From an uncultured Cryomorphaceae bacterium (GTDB taxonomy: Bacteria > Bacteroidota > Bacteroidia > Flavobacteriales > Schleiferiaceae): DNA of 9,816 bases. Made by a program: the position numbers and the translations under genes. The stretch spans positions 1 to 9,816 of the forward strand of contig CAJWXO010000038.1 in NCBI GenBank assembly GCA_913049755.1. Reading direction: 5' to 3'. Below, piece by piece: positions 7,948 to 9,816 of the stretch (its first letter is position 1; every line of letters starts with the position of its first letter). The notes below the pieces were generated by a model. The model made no database searches. It was not told the DNA's origin and saw only the letters and a list, made by a program, of their open reading frames with translations.

Positions 7948-7956
7948 TCGAATATT

Positions 7957-8241
7957 ATGGAAGCACTATTCATTTTCGAAATTAAGGAGTCTATTGAACA
8001 AATTTTTTATTTTGGAATTATAGCCTTATCCATTTCAGAAGTTTTATATGTAAAAATTTCAGTCTCATTTTGGAAGTGGAAACTCAATGTAAATCGTAAA
8101 TTAAATCTAGCTGAAATCGCTCTAATAATTGTGGGTCGAAATGATATATTTTGTTTTAAGAATCGGGTTAAAGCAACTTCCGCAATTGATGAAAATCTTG
8201 AAATCATCATTTTAGATGATTTTTTATTCATAAAATCATAG
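7957..8241 (+). CDS. Hypothetical 94-aa protein upstream of rsmG
   Basis: I do not recognise this ORF. It encodes 94 residues from ATG 7957 to TAG 8239-8241. The first half is hydrophobic and aromatic (IFYFGIIALSISEVLYVKISVSFWKW, roughly residues 16-41), followed by a basic stretch (KLNVNRKLN) and an alternating Ile/Val-rich part with acidic residues (IIVGRNDIF, LEIIILDDF) that could form beta-strands. There is no signal peptide or obvious motif. Support for it being real: an exact TAnnTTTG box just upstream, AT-rich codons with many purine first positions, and a stop four bases before the rsmG start, which suggests coupled translation. Against it: no family match by eye, and a 74-codon ORF on the other strand covers much of the same DNA. 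An in-frame TTG lies at 7945, but it falls within the promoter box. Confidence 0.5.
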   Translation: MEALFIFEIKESIEQIFYFGIIALSISEVLYVKISVSFWKWKLNVNRKLNLAEIALIIVGRNDIFCFKNRVKATSAIDENLEIIILDDFLFIKS

Positions 8242-8245
8242 TGCT

Positions 8246-8869
8246 TTGGAAAAGATAATCACTCCTTTGAACTGGCATAAAGATTTTTCTTTTTTAACCG
8301 CCGAAGCGATTGATAAGATAAATTCTCTTCCAGCTCTTTATGATTTTTGGAATAATCAGATCAACGTAATTTCAAGGAAGGATCAAGATAAAATATGGGA
8401 CCATCATATTATGCATTCTTTAGTTTTAGGAAATTTGATTCCTAAAACTAAAGGACTGCGAATATTAGACCTTGGCACAGGTGGTGGGTTTCCAGGAATT
8501 CCTTTAGCCATAGCATTTCCGGAAATGGAATTCATTTTAGTTGATTCAATAGGAAAAAAAATAAAGGTTGTGAACGCTATTGTGAAAGAACTGAAATTAG
8601 AAAATGTAATTGCAATTCATGCAAGGGCTGAAAGCCTCAATGATTCTTTTGATATAATTGTAACGCGCGCTGTAGCATCGATCGAAACATTAATGAAACT
8701 GACCAAAAATTTATGGGCTGATAAAAAAAACGCTTCTATATATGCTTTAAAAGGTGGAGATTTAACACATGAAATTCGAGGCTATAAAGCTCAAACTTAC
8801 CCTGTAAATAAATGGCTTAAAGGAAATTATTTTAATAAAAAATTCATCGTTCAAGTTAAAGTGTTTTAA
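8246..8869 (+). CDS. rsmG: 16S rRNA (guanine(527)-N7)-methyltransferase RsmG (GidB)
   Basis: RsmG uses S-adenosylmethionine to methylate N7 of G527 in the 530 loop of 16S rRNA; loss of this methyl group in other bacteria gives low-level streptomycin resistance. The 207-aa Rossmann-fold protein is full length. It shows the N-terminal family segment WNNQINVISRKD (35-46) with the following HHIMHSL (53-59), the SAM-binding loop ILDLGTGGGFPGIPLA (73-88), the acidic end of strand 2 (LVDS, 98-101), VTRAVA (139-144) and LKGGDL (168-173). The start is taken as TTG 8246. The frame is closed by TAA at 8231-8233, there is no ATG or GTG between that stop and the TTG, and the first in-frame ATG (residue 56) would remove conserved sequence. 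The four-base distance from the preceding ORF's stop suggests translational coupling. Confidence 0.93.
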   Translation: MEKIITPLNWHKDFSFLTAEAIDKINSLPALYDFWNNQINVISRKDQDKIWDHHIMHSLVLGNLIPKTKGLRILDLGTGGGFPGIPLAIAFPEMEFILVDSIGKKIKVVNAIVKELKLENVIAIHARAESLNDSFDIIVTRAVASIETLMKLTKNLWADKKNASIYALKGGDLTHEIRGYKAQTYPVNKWLKGNYFNKKFIVQVKVF

Positions 8870-8876
8870 GCCATTT
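8810..8876. repeat. 12-bp inverted repeat bracketing the rsmG 3' end
   Basis: AAATGGCTTAAA (8810-8821) and TTTAAGCCATTT (8865-8876) are exact reverse complements 43 bases apart. The right arm contains the rsmG stop codon (8867-8869), so in mRNA the last codons and the stop could be held in a long-loop stem. No T-run follows, so it is not a standard terminator. It may be a chance match in AT-rich DNA. Confidence 0.4.
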
Positions 8877-9036
8877 CTATATGTCTTAAAATTAATAACC
8901 GGGGTAGTAGATTTTTCTAATTGGAATAACTAGTCTTACTAAGAAATAGTCCATTGATCATGGAATTAAACTTTAATCCATTGTCTTTCTCAAAACTTTT
9001 GGCTTTGGCTTTAATTATCAATAAAGCGTTTGAAAA
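8870..9036. other. Convergent intergenic region between rsmG and the DUF2892 gene
   Basis: These 167 bases separate two convergent genes and should hold their terminators, but none is strong. The best candidate is an imperfect hairpin at 8960-8981 (ATGGAATTA with TAATCCAT, one bulged base, 5-base loop) lacking a clean T-run on either side. The same ATGG can instead pair with CCAT at 8951-8954. TCCATTG occurs twice as a direct repeat (8950-8956 and 8977-8983). A 26-codon ORF from the ATG at 8960 is not credible as a gene. Nothing else is seen. Confidence 0.4.
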
Positions 9037-9252
9037 TTAGCTGTGTTCACATGTCTTCACACCGAAAACACGCGAAGTCCAGCAAATTCCTGAAATGGAA
9101 TTATACACAATTGCCAATCCTACAAAACTTTGTAACAATGGGAAAAAAGTATAATCATAAATAAAAGCTGCAGGAATTAAAAAAATTGCAACAATCGCCC
9201 TTGCCCATCTTTCTGGGATACTTATATTTTTAGATATGCCGTTTATATTAAT
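9037..9252 (-). CDS. DUF2892 (YgaP-like transmembrane) small membrane protein, no canonical start codon
   Basis: The minus strand holds an open frame of 71 codons ending at TAA 9037-9039. From its 5' end it reads INGISKNISIPERWARAI, then two hydrophobic stretches (about residues 19-32 and 36-56), then GICWTSRVFGVKTCEHS. The pattern of a basic amphipathic start, two short membrane spans, and a Cys in G-x-C followed about eleven residues later by a T-C end (Cys57, Cys68) is that of the DUF2892 / YgaP transmembrane family, whose members are about 60-70 aa. The function of stand-alone members is unknown. The frame opens at 9252 just after a TAA stop and contains no ATG, GTG or TTG before the conserved part. 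A start at ATT 9252, or at ATA 9246 or 9237, would be needed unless the 5' end is damaged. It lies 85 bases after the pruA stop on the same strand. Confidence 0.65.
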   Translation of the reverse strand: MNINGISKNISIPERWARAIVAIFLIPAAFIYDYTFFPLLQSFVGLAIVYNSISGICWTSRVFGVKTCEHS

Positions 9253-9337
9253 TTATTTTAGAGTTTGAAAATGTTTTTATTTGACTATGTTAATGTAAAA
9301 TGAATTTATTCGCTATTTACGGTGATTTAAAATCTAT

Positions 9338-9816
9338 TTAACCCATGTGTGGGTATTTGTAGTCTGTAGGAGGAACGAGTGTTTCTTTTATGGTTCTTGG
9401 TGAGACCCATCTAAGTAGATTCAGAATTGACCCAGCTTTATCATTAGTTCCTGAGCCTCTTGCACCACCAAAGGGTTGTTGACCAACAACAGCGCCAGTG
9501 GGTTTGTCATTCACATAGAAATTTCCAGCAGCAAACCTTAATGCATGGGTCGCTTGACTTATAACTTTTCGATCTTTAGCAAAAATCGCTCCAGTCAGTG
9601 CATATTCTGATGTCGTATTCACTAAATCTAATGTTGCATCCCAATCTGTATCTGCATAGACGTAAACAGTTAGTACAGGGCCGAATATTTCTTCACACAT
9701 TGTTTTTGAAAGCGGGTTTTTTGCCTGTATAATTGTCGGTGAAATAAAATAACCATTTGTCTTATCATAGCTTCCGCCTTGAATTATGTCTGCATCATTG
9801 CTGTGCTCTGCATCAT
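9338..9816 (-). CDS. pruA: 1-pyrroline-5-carboxylate dehydrogenase, C-terminal part (partial)
   Basis: PruA oxidises glutamate semialdehyde (from pyrroline-5-carboxylate) to glutamate with NAD, the second step of proline breakdown. Only the last 158 residues are in the window; the frame stays open to the right edge, so the N-terminus, the NAD-binding region and the catalytic Cys lie outside. Visible hallmarks are YFISPTII in the preceding strand, the aldehyde-dehydrogenase signature EEIFGPVLTVYVY, and near the end GNFYVNDKPTGAVVGQQPFGG followed by ARGSGTNDKAGS, the substrate-end loop characteristic of the stand-alone P5C dehydrogenase type. The tail LLRWVSPRTIKETLVPPTDYKYPHMG is typical of Bacteroidota PruA (about 540 aa in full). 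The internal ATG at 9700 is not the start, because conserved sequence continues upstream of it. No terminator is clear after the stop, so read-through into the DUF2892 gene is possible. Confidence 0.95.
   Translation of the reverse strand, partial: DAEHSNDADIIQGGSYDKTNGYFISPTIIQAKNPLSKTMCEEIFGPVLTVYVYADTDWDATLDLVNTTSEYALTGAIFAKDRKVISQATHALRFAAGNFYVNDKPTGAVVGQQPFGGARGSGTNDKAGSILNLLRWVSPRTIKETLVPPTDYKYPHMG

Noticed and set aside
8007..8231. Minus-strand ORF of 74 codons opposite the 94-aa ORF
   Set aside because: It has no promoter box, its hydrophilic, Ser/Arg/Phe-rich composition looks like an antisense frame, and the plus-strand frame has a matching promoter and a close junction with rsmG. 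Only one of the two is likely real, and the plus strand is favoured modestly.
8960..9040. Plus-strand 26-codon ORF starting at ATG 8960
   Set aside because: It is very short, has no promoter box or ribosome site, lies in a convergent terminator region and overlaps the 3' end of the DUF2892 gene on the other strand.
9338..9700. Stand-alone 120-aa protein starting at the ATG at 9700
   Set aside because: The same frame continues open to the window edge with conserved PruA sequence (YFISPTII, GGSYDKTNG), so this ATG is internal to pruA.
1..9816. A novel defence, mobile or biosynthetic system
   Set aside because: Every sizeable ORF is a recognisable housekeeping or envelope protein apart from the 94-aa ORF. 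There are no terminal repeats, transposase, integrase, CRISPR-like spacing or compositional break.

Overview
The window is a stretch of an AT-rich Bacteroidota chromosome, most likely from a flavobacterium-like lineage. The evidence is the 23S/5S rRNA sequence style, a Bacteroidota-type 'putative porin', TAnnTTTG promoter boxes sitting almost on top of start codons, the absence of Shine-Dalgarno sequences, and the Bacteroidota-style Tgt, LptG and PruA proteins. It is mostly core, housekeeping DNA. I see no insertion sequence, prophage, CRISPR array, toxin-antitoxin pair or defence cassette, and I do not claim a new multi-gene system.

Layout. Positions 1-264 hold the tail of an rRNA operon on the plus strand: the last bases of 23S rRNA, a short spacer, a complete 5S rRNA and a strong GNRA-loop terminator. 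A plus-strand gene for a 593-aa outer-membrane beta-barrel protein follows (331-2112). It has its own TAnnTTTG promoter and ends at a hairpin terminator whose T-run overlaps the stop codon of the convergent gene.

Positions 2177-7911 form one minus-strand gene run, read tgt -> lptF/lptG-type permease -> EamA/DMT transporter -> accA -> dnaB. The gaps are 13, 9, 80 and 20 bases, so it looks like one operon, possibly with an extra promoter before accA. The genes serve tRNA queuosine modification, lipopolysaccharide export, small-molecule transport, the first step of fatty-acid synthesis and replication-fork unwinding. They make no single pathway, but all are growth-linked.

A short divergent intergenic region (7912-7956) carries face-to-face TAnnTTTG boxes. 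On its right a plus-strand pair begins: an unrecognised 94-aa ORF and rsmG (16S rRNA G527 methyltransferase), which appears to start at TTG four bases after the ORF's stop. rsmG converges on a small DUF2892-type membrane protein (9037-9252, minus) that has no ATG, GTG or TTG start. The window closes with the C-terminal third of pruA (1-pyrroline-5-carboxylate dehydrogenase, proline catabolism), minus strand and cut by the right edge.

Most worth a second look: the Tgt whose three zinc-ligand cysteines are all substituted while the histidine remains; the DUF2892 ORF without a canonical start; the unknown 94-aa ORF apparently coupled to rsmG; and promoter boxes so close to start codons that leaderless or near-leaderless mRNAs are implied.
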